From NCBI RefSeq assembly GCF_011008565.1, contig NZ_JAAIWK010000002.1, positions 235,129 to 299,128 on the forward strand: 64,000 nucleotides of DNA, in the 5' to 3' direction. Below are positions 18,776-28,679 of the stretch, piece by piece (position 1 is the first letter of the stretch; each line of letters begins with the position of its first letter). This stretch comes from Heyndrickxia ginsengihumi (GTDB lineage: Bacteria; Bacillota; Bacilli; Bacillales; Bacillaceae_C). The notes below the pieces were generated by a model, which saw nothing but the letters and a program-made list of their open reading frames with translations, was not told the DNA's origin and did not search any database. A program made the translations under genes and the position numbers.

Positions 18776-21430
18776 CTATTTTTCATAAACAGTTTCTAGC
18801 GCAAGTTTTCCGTCACTCTGTTTAAATTTAACAACAAAGAATGTTAATGTTAGAAGGACGAAGATGACTAAATAAATGAATAGCATCCCCATATTTTCCC
18901 ACATATATGTGAAGTCCCCGCTTGAAACAACTGCTTTAAACATTTGTAAACTATAAGTCATTGGCATTAATTGATGAATCGGATGTAATGCGTTTGGAAT
19001 CAACTCAAGTGGAAAAGTACCTGCACTTGTTGTAAGCTGCAATATTAGAATAATAATCGCTATATATCTACCTGGATTTCCTAATGTACCTACTAAAAAT
19101 TGAATAATTGCCATATATGTTAAACTTGTAATAATCGTTGCCAATACAAATAATGGCACGCTTTGTACATTTACGTGAATAAGCACTAATAGAATAAAAT
19201 CTGCTATCAGCGACTGAATAATACCGACGAACGCCATGACACCAAACTTTCCTAAATACCATGAGAAACCATTTTTTGGGAATGTGACAGGATTTTTAAT
19301 ATTATAAACAATCGTTAATAATAATGCTCCCACAAATAATCCTAATGATAAGAAATATGGTGTTAAACCTGTTCCGTAGTTTGGTACTTTTGTATATGCA
19401 TCTTGGTTTAATTTAACCGGATCTCCCATCGTATTATAGGTTGAATGATTTGCATGAATATCACCAGATTTATTAGCTGCATCACTAAGTTTATCCTGTA
19501 ATGCTTTGCTTCCATCCTGTAATTTCTTCGTTCCATCCGATAGATCTGTCGAACCATTGGCTAATTGCTTTGTACCATCTACTAACTTAGTAGAACCTGA
19601 TGTTAACTGACCTGTGCCATTTGCCAAATCATTAGAACCATCTGTTACTTGTTTTGCCCCGTTTACTAAATCACTTGAACCTGTTGCTAATTGTGAAGTA
19701 CCATTTGCCAAGTTATTTGAGCCTGCAGCTAATTGTTTTGTGCCATCGACCAATTGGCTTGATCCACTATTCAATTGACCTAAACCTGTCGCTAACTGTG
19801 AAGCACCCGTCTGCAATTGATTTGCTCCACTATTGGCTTCTGCAAGTTTTTCATTAAAAGTTTTCATATTTTGAACATAGCTATTTTGACCATTTTCTAA
19901 TTGTGTAATCCCCGAGTTTAATTGATTTGCTCCTTGGGATAATTGGTGAATACCTTGCTGTAATGTTTCTTGATTCTGATTAATCGTTGCCAATCCTGTA
20001 CTCAATTGATTGAAACTTGGGTCAATAGCTTGCTGAATTTGTTCTTCCATTCCAGATGTTGATTGAGTTAATGTTGATTGAACACCTTGCTTAAACTGAC
20101 TAAATGCCGGTGATAACTGTTCATTCACTTGCGCTTCTGTTGGCAAGCTTTTTAGAAGCCGCGCTTTCATCTGGCTCTTTTGATCCTCCGGAAGGTTTAG
20201 GCTATCCACCATTTTTGCAACTTGTTCTTGTTGCTGCTCTACAATTTGTTGCGCAATTCCAGCTTGTAATTTTGTAATTCCATCATTTAATTTACTTTCA
20301 CTATTTGTTACATTTCCTGAAATTTGTTTTGCCATTTTTTCAGGAAGCTGTTGCTGAATCTCTTTTACTGCTGCCTGAGCTTGGCTAGTTCCTGAAACAA
20401 GCTTAGGAATTTGTGAATCTGCTTGTTGCAAACCATTTTTCAGCTCTGTACTACCAGATGACAACTGGTTTGCTCCTGCTTGTAGTTTTCCTGCACCTGT
20501 TGCTAATTGATCGCTGGCACTAGACAACTGATGTAATCCGGAAGATAAACTTGTTGTTCCCTTTACTAATTGATTTGCTCCTGTACTTGCGTCTGATATT
20601 CCATTAGAAAATGTAATTGAATTTGATGCAAGTTGGTGCAAATGATTTTTTAATGTTTGTGCACCGCTATTTACTTCATTGCTACCTTTATTTAAGTCAA
20701 GTGCTCCTGTATAAAGCTGATTCGTTCCATTATTTAATTGTTTTGCACCAGCATTTACTTGCGTAATACCATCATTCAAATGAATAACACCCGTGTATAA
20801 TTGATCAGCACCTTTTCTTAGAACACTTACACCATCGTGTACTTTAACCGTTCCGCTACTCAAAGTGGCTGCTCCATTGCTGGCTGTTTTATATCCATTG
20901 GCCATTTTTTTCATATTTTTTAACATCTCTTCTGAATATGTAGCAACTAAATCTTTAGAAATAGCCGCTTTAATTTTTTCCATTGCGGATTCTTCTATTT
21001 TTGAAGAAGTATAGTTCATCGCTTGGTTTTGAATATAATTAAGCTGCAATTTTTGCGGATTGCTATTCATCAACGTTGTCGCATCTTTAGAAAAATTATT
21101 AGGAATTTCTATAATCATGTAATATTTATTATTTTTTAAGTCTTTATAAGCTGTTTTTTTATCGACAAAATGATAATTAAAATTTTCTTCATCCTTTAAT
21201 TTATGGACTAATTTATTGCCAATTTCAATTGATTTTCCATTTAAAGTTGCCCCTTTATCCTCATTAACAATAGCAATTGGTAATTTTTCTAAATTTCCGT
21301 ACGGATCCCAAAATGACCATATAAACATCCCGGCATACAAAATCGGAATAAGCATAATGGCGATAACTTCAATGCGCTTTTTACGAGACTGAAAAATCTT
21401 TTTGATTTCCGCTAACCATAATGAATTCAA
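18776..21430 (-). CDS. yhgE: YhgE/Pip-type membrane protein
   Basis: 884 residues (B. subtilis YhgE is about 775). One membrane helix is near residues 22-42, followed by a long extracytoplasmic region and about five to six helices in the last 220 residues with an ABC-2-permease-like fold. The extracellular part (around residues 190-660) is dominated by repeats of the type QLxxGxxxLxxGxxQL, expected to form long helices. Relatives include the Lactococcus phage infection protein Pip and the T7SS-linked YueB; the cellular role of YhgE is unclear. It forms a two-gene unit behind the TetR gene yhgD, 29 bp away. Confidence 0.88.
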   Translation of the reverse strand: MNSLWLAEIKKIFQSRKKRIEVIAIMLIPILYAGMFIWSFWDPYGNLEKLPIAIVNEDKGATLNGKSIEIGNKLVHKLKDEENFNYHFVDKKTAYKDLKNNKYYMIIEIPNNFSKDATTLMNSNPQKLQLNYIQNQAMNYTSSKIEESAMEKIKAAISKDLVATYSEEMLKNMKKMANGYKTASNGAATLSSGTVKVHDGVSVLRKGADQLYTGVIHLNDGITQVNAGAKQLNNGTNQLYTGALDLNKGSNEVNSGAQTLKNHLHQLASNSITFSNGISDASTGANQLVKGTTSLSSGLHQLSSASDQLATGAGKLQAGANQLSSGSTELKNGLQQADSQIPKLVSGTSQAQAAVKEIQQQLPEKMAKQISGNVTNSESKLNDGITKLQAGIAQQIVEQQQEQVAKMVDSLNLPEDQKSQMKARLLKSLPTEAQVNEQLSPAFSQFKQGVQSTLTQSTSGMEEQIQQAIDPSFNQLSTGLATINQNQETLQQGIHQLSQGANQLNSGITQLENGQNSYVQNMKTFNEKLAEANSGANQLQTGASQLATGLGQLNSGSSQLVDGTKQLAAGSNNLANGTSQLATGSSDLVNGAKQVTDGSNDLANGTGQLTSGSTKLVDGTKQLANGSTDLSDGTKKLQDGSKALQDKLSDAANKSGDIHANHSTYNTMGDPVKLNQDAYTKVPNYGTGLTPYFLSLGLFVGALLLTIVYNIKNPVTFPKNGFSWYLGKFGVMAFVGIIQSLIADFILLVLIHVNVQSVPLFVLATIITSLTYMAIIQFLVGTLGNPGRYIAIIILILQLTTSAGTFPLELIPNALHPIHQLMPMTYSLQMFKAVVSSGDFTYMWENMGMLFIYLVIFVLLTLTFFVVKFKQSDGKLALETVYEK

Positions 21431-21459
21431 TGTTAACTCCCCCTACTTCAGTTCCAATA

Positions 21460-22035
21460 TTACAGCTCTAAGCCTTTAACTAAATAAAGGTCAAATAGGC
21501 CAGCAATCTCTTCCTTTGTTAGCGCCTCATGATTTTGTTCCCAGTCAAAAATTAATGCAACATATAATTTAAAGATGACAAATGCTGTTATTTCCGGATT
21601 ACATGGCTTGATCTTTTTATGGTCGATAGCGCGTTGAAGAAGATCTTTTATGTGAAAAATAATTTGGTTTTCAATTTTTTTCACCATTTCATTTACTGCC
21701 GGTGTTCCGATCTCTCTTTGTTCTTGAAATAATTTAATTGTAAGAAGATGATACTTACGAAATTCTAACAACCTAAATAATGCCGCATGAAGATTCGCAT
21801 AAAATGATTCTTTTTCATCCATCACTTCATCCGCAACTTTAATCATTTCTTGAATCAAGGAAGATATGATTTCATCAAACAATTCCTCCTTATTTTTGAA
21901 AAATGTATAAATCGTTCCCTTGCCGACGTTGGCCATTTTTGCAATTTGATCCATCGTTGTCGCCTTGTAACCATATTGCGAAAAAGATGTTTTAGCTGCT
22001 TCAACCACTAAATGTTTACGATCTATTTCCATCAT
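21460..22035 (-). CDS. yhgD: TetR-family regulator (YhgD-like)
   Basis: 191 residues with an N-terminal TetR helix-turn-helix (residues 8-55; TTMDQIAKMANVGKGTIYTFFKNKEELF) and a helical ligand/dimer domain. It precedes yhgE as in B. subtilis, so it probably represses the pair and itself. Two consecutive ATGs follow AGGAGATAGA; either can be the start. A partial palindrome TGACTAAATTAGTTTTTTGGTCA-like tract at about 22058-22080 is a candidate operator. Confidence 0.88.
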   Translation of the reverse strand: MMEIDRKHLVVEAAKTSFSQYGYKATTMDQIAKMANVGKGTIYTFFKNKEELFDEIISSLIQEMIKVADEVMDEKESFYANLHAALFRLLEFRKYHLLTIKLFQEQREIGTPAVNEMVKKIENQIIFHIKDLLQRAIDHKKIKPCNPEITAFVIFKLYVALIFDWEQNHEALTKEEIAGLFDLYLVKGLEL

Positions 22036-22129
22036 TCTATCTCCTATTCGAACAAACTGACTAAATTAGTTTTTTGGTCATTTATCACAAAAATTACTAT
22101 ACCACTTAACAAACTGATCTTCAAGTTTT

Positions 22130-22161
22130 GAAAACAAAAAAAGTGGCCCTTAGTCGGCCAC
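22130..22161 (-). terminator. Terminator of hemY
   Basis: GTGGCC/GGCCAC stem with a 7-nt loop, followed on the minus strand by TTTTTTTGTTTTC. It separates the haem genes from yhgD-yhgE. Confidence 0.8.
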
Positions 22162-22176
22162 AAATGAACGCGTACG

Positions 22177-23592
22177 TTATATATATTGAACAATATTTTT
22201 AACTGCCTCTTCACCTTGGCGAATGCAGTCAGGAATACCGATGCCTTCAAAAGAGCTTCCGATAAAGAAAATACCTGGAAGCTCCTGTTGGGCTTCCTTA
22301 ATGATTTTATCCACTCGTTCGAGATGTCCAACGGTATATTGAGGCATTGCATATTTCCACCGCGTAACAATTGTAAATTCTGGTTTTGAAGATATTGACA
22401 TGATCCTCTTTAAATCACCAAGTACAATATTTTCTATTTGATCATCTGATAAGTCGATTGCTGCCTCATCACCTAAACGGCCAATATAGCATCGTAATAA
22501 TGCTTTGCCTTTTGGAACAGTGTGAGGCCATTTCTTATGTGTCCATGTACATGCAGTTATCGTATAATCACTGTTTCTTGAAACAACAAAACCACTTCCA
22601 TCAATATCTTTTACTATAGCTTCCTCTGGGAAAGCCATTGCTATTGTCGCTACAGATGTTGATGGCATATTTTTTAAAGAATCAAATATGTTATATGTTG
22701 AAAAAATATGTGGTAATGCATAATGAGGTAAGGCAGAGATAATAAAATCTGTATTGACAATTGTTCCATTTGTAAGCTTAATTTTATACTGATGCTTGCC
22801 AGTACTTTTCTCGATTTTATCAACAGTTACACTTTTCATAATTGATTCTTTATGAATTTTTTCTTCTAATGCCTCAACTAAAGTCTCTAAACCATTTGCG
22901 AGTGTGAAAAATGCCCCACTCTTATTAGTTGGTCGAGAGTCATTCTGAGCATGCTCATGAAAAATGCGTTTCATTCCTAACATTAGACTTCGATATTTTT
23001 GTTCAGCTTGATAAAGTTGCGGCAGCGTCGTCAGTAAACTTAAACGGTCAATATTTCCAGCATAAACACCTGATAATAGGGGCTCAACTAGATTTTCTAG
23101 CACTTCTTCACCAAGTCTATATCGAATAAAATCTCCAACAGATTGATCTTTATCTATTTTTTTTCGAGGAAGAATTAAATCACAAAGGGCGCGGATTTTC
23201 CCCGAAACAGAAATTAAATTCGTTGTCAGTAACGATGAAATTTGAGCAGGAATGCCCATTATCGAACCTTTAGGAATAGGATGCAATCTTTGATTGGCGA
23301 TGATATAGGATGCACCCGCTGCATTTGAAATAAGCTCTGACTGTAAACCAATATCCTTGATTAAACGTAATGCACTTTTTTTCCTTGCCAAAAATGAATC
23401 CGGACCTTTATCAATGATAAAGCCATTTCGACGTATGGTTTGAATTTTTCCACCTAGACGGCTGCTTCTTTCTAATAATGTTAATTCAACTGGAAGTTTA
23501 TTTTTTTCAATGTATTGTTGCAAATAGTAAGCAGCTGTTAAACCTGTAATTCCTCCACCAAGCACCACTACTTTTCTATGTATATCGGCCAT
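22177..23592 (-). CDS. hemY: Coproporphyrinogen III oxidase (HemY/CgoX)
   Basis: A 471-residue FAD-dependent oxidase with the dinucleotide-binding VVLGGGITGLTAAYYL at residues 8-23 and the usual closing segment FFIGSSFEGIGIPDCIRQG near residue 445. In Gram-positive bacteria it oxidises coproporphyrinogen III to coproporphyrin III in the coproporphyrin-dependent haem pathway (older name protoporphyrinogen oxidase). It is the last gene of the hemE-hemH-hemY set. A possible terminator hairpin in the 126-bp gap before it could lower its expression relative to hemEH. Confidence 0.94.
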   Translation of the reverse strand: MADIHRKVVVLGGGITGLTAAYYLQQYIEKNKLPVELTLLERSSRLGGKIQTIRRNGFIIDKGPDSFLARKKSALRLIKDIGLQSELISNAAGASYIIANQRLHPIPKGSIMGIPAQISSLLTTNLISVSGKIRALCDLILPRKKIDKDQSVGDFIRYRLGEEVLENLVEPLLSGVYAGNIDRLSLLTTLPQLYQAEQKYRSLMLGMKRIFHEHAQNDSRPTNKSGAFFTLANGLETLVEALEEKIHKESIMKSVTVDKIEKSTGKHQYKIKLTNGTIVNTDFIISALPHYALPHIFSTYNIFDSLKNMPSTSVATIAMAFPEEAIVKDIDGSGFVVSRNSDYTITACTWTHKKWPHTVPKGKALLRCYIGRLGDEAAIDLSDDQIENIVLGDLKRIMSISSKPEFTIVTRWKYAMPQYTVGHLERVDKIIKEAQQELPGIFFIGSSFEGIGIPDCIRQGEEAVKNIVQYI

Positions 23593-23659
23593 AGTAGCAC
23601 CTTCTTAGATCAAGAATATAGATTCCATGCATCATTTTAGACTCCTACATGTTATATGA

Positions 23660-23709
23660 AGAAAACAAGACCTCCGCTTAAGACAGATGACATCTATTTG
23701 CGGTGGTCT
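23660..23709 (-). terminator. Hairpin between hemH and hemY, possible attenuating terminator
   Basis: AGACCTCCGC (23669-23678) pairs with GCGGTGGTCT (23700-23709), with an inner AGATG/CATCT pairing. On the minus strand it is followed by TTGTTTTCTT. Confidence 0.6.
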
Positions 23710-23718
23710 CATTTTCCA

Positions 23719-24666
23719 TTAAATAGCTTCTGGTTGAGCAGATAATCTTTTTAATACAACTGTTGCAAGGGCATCAATAAACGCTTGTTGAGCATTAGGC
23801 ATTTTAGGCCGATAATAATGAGCCCCTACTTCTTCTGTTACGACTTTACATTCATAGTCATTATCATAAAGAACTTCTAAATGCTCTGCTACGAAACCAA
23901 CTGGTACATAAACAAATGCTTTGTATCCTTTTTCCTTATACAAATCACGGGTCAAATCTTGAACATCAGGCCCTAACCAAGGATCTGGTGTATTACCTGC
24001 ACTTTGCCAGCCAACTGCATAATCCTTGATACCCGCTTCATTTGCGATTAAAACCGCTGTTTGTTTCACTTGTTCAGGATATGGGTCGCCATATTGCAAT
24101 ATTTTCTCTGGCAAACTGTGAGCAGAAACGATAAGACAAGATGATTTTCGCTCTTCATCATTCATTAATTGATATGTCTGCTTTAATTGGTCAACCCAAA
24201 ATTGAATAAATTTTGGCTCTTCATACCAACTTTCAACTGAAGTGATAACAGGTCCACCGATTTTATCTGCAATTTCTTTTGCTCTATCATTATAAGCCTT
24301 CACACTAAATATAGAGTAATGAGGAGCTAGTACAATCGAAACCGCCTCTTCTATTCCATCTGCGTGCATCTTTTCAACAGCATCTTCAATAAACGGTTCA
24401 ATATGTTTTAAACCAATATATGCTTTAAATTCCACTGCATCTTGAATACTATTTAAATAATCTTGTAAAGAAAAAGCTTGCTGTTCAGTTATTTTCGCTA
24501 ATGGAGAAAGTCCTCCAATTGCTTTATATCTTCGCTTTAAGTCATCCAGCATTTCATCAGTTGGTCTTCTTCCGTGTCGAATATGTGTATAATAGCGTTC
24601 TATATCTTCTTCTTTATATGGGGTTCCGTATGCCATCACAAGCAAGCCCATTTTTTTCTTTCCCAT
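23719..24666 (-). CDS. hemH: Coproporphyrin ferrochelatase (HemH/CpfC)
   Basis: 315 residues, normal length. It inserts Fe2+ into coproporphyrin III to give coprohaem. The N-terminal [11 protein letters not shown], the active-site His in [12 protein letters not shown] (near residue 182) and the C-terminal [17 protein letters not shown] with its conserved His and Glu are present. It follows hemE by 12 bp, so the two are surely cotranscribed; GGAGGT precedes the ATG. Confidence 0.95.
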   Translation of the reverse strand: MGKKKMGLLVMAYGTPYKEEDIERYYTHIRHGRRPTDEMLDDLKRRYKAIGGLSPLAKITEQQAFSLQDYLNSIQDAVEFKAYIGLKHIEPFIEDAVEKMHADGIEEAVSIVLAPHYSIFSVKAYNDRAKEIADKIGGPVITSVESWYEEPKFIQFWVDQLKQTYQLMNDEERKSSCLIVSAHSLPEKILQYGDPYPEQVKQTAVLIANEAGIKDYAVGWQSAGNTPDPWLGPDVQDLTRDLYKEKGYKAFVYVPVGFVAEHLEVLYDNDYECKVVTEEVGAHYYRPKMPNAQQAFIDALATVVLKRLSAQPEAI

Positions 24667-24678
24667 TTATATAACCTC

Positions 24679-25728
24679 CTATCGATGTATCAGATTCATT
24701 TCGCTATATTCATGAATAAATGCTGTCAATCTTTTTAAAGTCTCTGGGTCTACCTCTGGAAATACGCCATGTCCGAGATTAAATATATATCCTGGCTGCT
24801 GCATCCCTTCATCTAAAATTGACATAACTTTCTTTTGCAAAACTTCCCACGGTGCTAATAATAGCGCTGGGTCTAAATTACCTTGTAACGCTTTTTGTAT
24901 ACCTTTATCTCTTGCCTCACTTATTGGCATTCTCCAATCTAGTCCGACAACATCGAGCGGGAGATCATTCCATTCTAAAGCAAGATGGGTTGCACCTACC
25001 CCGAACATAATTAATGGAACTTTTTCTGTTTTAAGCTCAGAAAAAATTCTTTCCATAATCGGTTTAATATAAAAACGATAATCCTCTATATTTAGAGCAC
25101 CTACCCAAGAGTCGAATATTTGGATAGCACTAGCCCCTGCATGAATTTGAGCTTTAACATACGAAATAATCATATCCCCGAGCTTGTCCATTAATGTAAA
25201 CCAAGCTTTCGGCTCAGCATACATAAAAGCCTTTGTCTTTTTGTAATCTCTCGATGGCCCACCTTCAATTAAATAGCTGGATAATGTAAACGGTGCACCT
25301 GAGAATCCGATCAAAGGTACTGTTAACTGCTCCTCTGTCAACAGTTTAATTGTTTCTAAAACATAAGGAATATCTTCCTCTGGATGAATCTTCCCTAATT
25401 GCTCTACATCTTTTATTGAACGAATCGGATTATGTATGACAGGACCTTTTCCAGTTAAAATTTCTACGTCAACACCAATTGAAGGTAGAGGCGTCATAAT
25501 ATCCTTATATAAAATGGCTGCATCCACATCATAATTTTCAACTGGCAGTCTTGTCACATATGCACATAATTCCGGTTGATGGGTAATTTCAAACAATGAA
25601 TACTTCTCTTTTAATTTCCGATATTCTGGTTGCGAACGACCGGCTTGACGCATATACCAAACAGGTACACGATTGGTCACTTCTCTTCTAGCTGCTTTCA
25701 ATAGAGAGTCATTGGCTATCTTACTCAA
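24679..25728 (-). CDS. hemE: Uroporphyrinogen decarboxylase HemE
   Basis: 349 residues, a full-length TIM-barrel enzyme that converts uroporphyrinogen III to coproporphyrinogen III. The signatures [16 protein letters not shown] (residues 19-34) and [17 protein letters not shown] (around residues 140-156) are intact, as is the C-terminal [14 protein letters not shown]. It is the first gene of the hem operon; GGAGG is 8 nt upstream of the ATG. It is divergent from hmoB, so haem synthesis and turnover genes share one intergenic region. Confidence 0.95.
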   Translation of the reverse strand: MSKIANDSLLKAARREVTNRVPVWYMRQAGRSQPEYRKLKEKYSLFEITHQPELCAYVTRLPVENYDVDAAILYKDIMTPLPSIGVDVEILTGKGPVIHNPIRSIKDVEQLGKIHPEEDIPYVLETIKLLTEEQLTVPLIGFSGAPFTLSSYLIEGGPSRDYKKTKAFMYAEPKAWFTLMDKLGDMIISYVKAQIHAGASAIQIFDSWVGALNIEDYRFYIKPIMERIFSELKTEKVPLIMFGVGATHLALEWNDLPLDVVGLDWRMPISEARDKGIQKALQGNLDPALLLAPWEVLQKKVMSILDEGMQQPGYIFNLGHGVFPEVDPETLKRLTAFIHEYSEMNLIHR

Positions 25729-25999
25729 AACGGAAAATCCTCCTTAACTTACAAACGATCATATTTATTATATAATAATTTTTATAAAATAAGAAATAAT
25801 TTAACTTGTAACATTAACGACATAGTGCGTCCTTGTATAACTATAAACTTTTTACATCAAAAAGTATATGAAGCCTTTACAACTGTCATAAATTTGCCGA
25901 ATTCTCCTCATAAAAAAGTAATTTGTTCTTGCAATTTTATGTTTAATTGGCTTTGAATCGTCTATATTTATTAGTAAGTAAACTTGATGGGGTGAAACA

Positions 26000-26494
26000 A
26001 TGAATATTTATATCACTACGGGAACATATGATTTTTTAAAACAAATTCAAGAAAAAAATCTAAATGAGCAGATGTTTTTAATGCAAAATGCAGAACATGC
26101 CCTCCTTTTACATGAAACTGAAAAGAAGACAATATTCTCTTCTCCAAGAAAATATGAAGTTGTTGCAAGTAATGGAAACTTTCAGCAAGCTGTATTTTTA
26201 TTATTTAGCCATATTCCAGTAACAGACGAGGGAAAACCAGTATTTGAATTCAATCTAAAGGAAAAACAATCTACGATTGAAAAGCAACAAGGTTATACAA
26301 CTTTCCGTCTACTTCGTCCTCTTAAAGGCGATACATATATTATGATTACAGGCTGGAAAGATGATCAATCATATAAACAATGGAAAAATTCAACAGCATC
26401 AAAGCTTATCGATGACTTAAATTCAAAAACAACGATTCCTGTACTTTCTTCACCGAGCTATACAAAACTGTATGTCATTCCCAAAAATGAATAA
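26000..26494 (+). CDS. hmoB: Haem-degrading monooxygenase HmoB-like
   Basis: A 164-residue protein like B. subtilis HmoB/YhgC (166). The C-terminal half (from about residue 65) is an antibiotic-biosynthesis-monooxygenase (ABM) ferredoxin-like fold with TYIMITGWKDDQSYKQWKNS, as in IsdG-type haem oxygenases. It is predicted to open haem and release iron. It lies divergent from hemE, with GGGGTG about 8 nt upstream of the ATG. Catalysis is inferred from the family. Confidence 0.85.
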   Translation: MNIYITTGTYDFLKQIQEKNLNEQMFLMQNAEHALLLHETEKKTIFSSPRKYEVVASNGNFQQAVFLLFSHIPVTDEGKPVFEFNLKEKQSTIEKQQGYTTFRLLRPLKGDTYIMITGWKDDQSYKQWKNSTASKLIDDLNSKTTIPVLSSPSYTKLYVIPKNE

Positions 26495-26603
26495 ACGATA
26501 GCAACTGTTCATTAATCAGCGGCATATGACAGTCGGTAATGTAAAGATATATAAAACCTCCTACTTCCCTTGATGCAAGATACTTTATAAAATCTTTTAG
26601 CAT

Positions 26604-26642
26604 AAAAAAACGAATCATTATCTATGATGGTGGTTCGTTTTC
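26604..26642 (+). terminator. Terminator of hmoB
   Basis: An imperfect hairpin closes with AACGAA/TTCGTT (26609-26639) and ends in TTTT. Nothing else is recognisable between 26495 and 26800. Confidence 0.55.
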
Positions 26643-26800
26643 GCTATAGTTCTCTATATTGAAACTTCAGCTTTCTACTTTCTCTATAATCTCCTACTTA
26701 TATTCGTTAAAAAGAAATGATTGCCATATAAAACTCCCTATACATTTCAAGCACCAATATAGACGTTTGTCATATGTTATATGAAGAAGGGGGCGTAATT

Positions 26801-28189
26801 ATGGGAATTGAATTATCAGCAATCCATTGGATATATCTCACATTTATCGTTTTGATTATTTTGTTCATGCTTTTTAGGAAAGATACCAGTATTATCTGTG
26901 TAATTGGTATTTTTGCCATCGCCTTAGTGGCTACTGGTTCACTTTCTGCATCTATTAGTGGCATATTCAATAGTTTTGTGTTTGCTATAAAAGAATTACT
27001 GCCAATTATTTTAGTGATTTCAATTATTGTTTCTATGAGTAAAAGTATGTTGGATACAGGCATTAATGATGTGATGATTACCCCGTTTTCAAAGTTAATT
27101 AAATCACCGAATCTTGCCTTCTGGCTGATTGGCATTTTAATGATGATTATCTCAGCGTTTTTTTGGCCATCGCCAGCAGTAGCACTAATGGGAGCCGTTT
27201 TACTTCCTGTTGCCTTAAGAGTTGGGCTGCCTGCCATTGGTGTAGCTATCGCCATGAACTTATTCGGACACGGTATCGCATTATCAGGTGACTATGTCAT
27301 TCAGGCAGCGCCAAAGCTTACAGCTGATGGAGCAGGAATTCCAGTTTCCCATGTCATTCAAGCAAGCATTCCGCTCGTTATCGTAATGGGTGTTGTCACG
27401 ACAATTACAGCATTCTATTTATTAAAAAGAGATATGAAGCTCGGAAAAATTAAAGTCGAACCTATCATCCCTTCAACAAGTTCCTCAGAACAGAAAACAT
27501 TACTATCTCTTACTTATCAACGCATTTTTGCACTACTCATTCCGTTTCTATTTATACTTGATATTGTTGCAATGGTTCTTTTTAAACTTCAAGGAGATGC
27601 TGCTACTTCACTTGTCGGCGGAACTTCTATCACGATCCTCTTGCTTATTATGCTAACAGGCTATAAACAGAAAGGCTTTGAAAAAACGACTGAATACTTA
27701 ATTGATGGACTAAAGTTTGGATTCCAGGTGTTTGGTCCTGTTATTCCAATTGCCGCATTTTTCTATTTAGGTGGAGACGGTTTTCATACAATGATTGGAG
27801 CAAATTTACCAAAAGCTTCACAAGGAATCGTCAATGATTTAGGTGGAGCATTGGCATCAATTGTTCCAATCTCTAAAGAATTAGGAGCATTTACAGTTGC
27901 AGGTGTAGGTGTTATAACAGGTCTTGATGGATCAGGTTTTTCAGGCATCTCTTTAGCCGGTTCGATTGCAAACTTGTTTTCTCACGCAATCGGCCATGGC
28001 GTTGCGACGTTAACAGCACTTGGTCAAATTGCCGCAATTTGGGTCGGTGGCGGAACCATTATTCCTTGGGCGCTTATTCCAGCAGCAGCTATTTGTAATG
28101 TAGACGCCTTTGAATTAGCAAGACGAAACTTGATTCCCGTAATCCTCGGTTTAATTGTAACTACGATTGTTGCCATTTTCTTAATATAA
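26801..28189 (+). CDS. yhfA: YhfA-like membrane transporter
   Basis: A 462-residue polytopic membrane protein with about 11-12 hydrophobic segments and two glycine-rich re-entrant-like stretches (PSPAVALMGAVLLPVALRVGLP near residue 125, and ITGLDGSGFSGISLAGS near residue 375). It matches B. subtilis YhfA in length and context. The substrate is unknown. The start at 26801 has AGGGGGCG 6 nt upstream; the frame to 26774 is unsupported. The M20 amidohydrolase downstream, after a repeat-filled gap, may act on what it imports. Confidence 0.8.
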   Translation: MGIELSAIHWIYLTFIVLIILFMLFRKDTSIICVIGIFAIALVATGSLSASISGIFNSFVFAIKELLPIILVISIIVSMSKSMLDTGINDVMITPFSKLIKSPNLAFWLIGILMMIISAFFWPSPAVALMGAVLLPVALRVGLPAIGVAIAMNLFGHGIALSGDYVIQAAPKLTADGAGIPVSHVIQASIPLVIVMGVVTTITAFYLLKRDMKLGKIKVEPIIPSTSSSEQKTLLSLTYQRIFALLIPFLFILDIVAMVLFKLQGDAATSLVGGTSITILLLIMLTGYKQKGFEKTTEYLIDGLKFGFQVFGPVIPIAAFFYLGGDGFHTMIGANLPKASQGIVNDLGGALASIVPISKELGAFTVAGVGVITGLDGSGFSGISLAGSIANLFSHAIGHGVATLTALGQIAAIWVGGGTIIPWALIPAAAICNVDAFELARRNLIPVILGLIVTTIVAIFLI

Positions 28190-28218
28190 CAAAGGCTATT
28201 TACATTACCATGAACGAA

Positions 28219-28317
28219 GTAAGGGATGATTGCGTGTCAGCGGGAGACCCCGCAGACTATGCGATAAGTTCCCGGACTGCTCACGGAAGACCTTGAAGCG
28301 GAAATCAATCCCCTTCT
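28219..28317. repeat. Family B GC-rich dispersed repeat, copy 1
   Basis: A GC-rich block with the segments AGCGGGAGACCCCGCAG and AAGCGGAAATCAATCCCC, which recur at 63880-63985 (AGCGGAAATCAACCACTCCC). It has no coding capacity. The whole interval 28190-28679 holds only this repeat and the family A copy. Confidence 0.6.
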
Positions 28318-28371
28318 TAAAAGAAACTTTAAACAAAAACATTAGTAATCTACGGATTTTACTACAGTTAA

Positions 28372-28591
28372 TAAGGCTGGGACAAAACTTAAAAGTGATT
28401 AGCTAAAAACGAACATTGCACAATTCATCTCCGAGAAATATACGTAGACTCCTGTGAGAGGATACGCATCGGTGAGATCCCGCAGTGCATTAACACGAGG
28501 CGGCTCACCAGCACGAAGCATATTTTTGGAGCGGGGTTGGAACGTAATATTCAAGGTTTCTTTAGTTAATATACTTTTGTCCCTGCCCTAT
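28372..28591. repeat. Family A dispersed repeat, copy 2 (inverted relative to 59221)
   Basis: Begins AAGGCTGGGACAAAAC and ends TTTTGTCCCTGCCCT. Its interior aligns with the reverse complement of the 59221 copy (AAAAGTGATTAGCTAAA..., GAACATTGCACAA..., TACGTAGACTC...). About 220 bp long. Confidence 0.75.
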
Positions 28592-28679
28592 TTTCCATGC
28601 CTATAATTCAATTTTCTTTAAAATACAACTATTCATGATATAATAGTAAATAGATGAGAAATGGGGGAATTATCAGAAA

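Noticed and set aside
19480..20900. A CRISPR-like or tandem DNA repeat inside yhgE
   Set aside because: The periodicity is in the protein (QLxxG repeats). The DNA units vary at most codon third positions and have no spacers.
22044..22370. A second minus-strand frame overlapping the end of hemY
   Set aside because: It overlaps the conserved C terminus of hemY in another frame and runs through the hemY terminator.
26770..27255. A 161-codon minus-strand frame over yhfA
   Set aside because: It is a shadow of a membrane-protein gene with no start signal.
28200..28600. An insertion sequence between yhfA and yhaA
   Set aside because: There is no transposase frame in the region; the content is the family A and B non-coding repeats.
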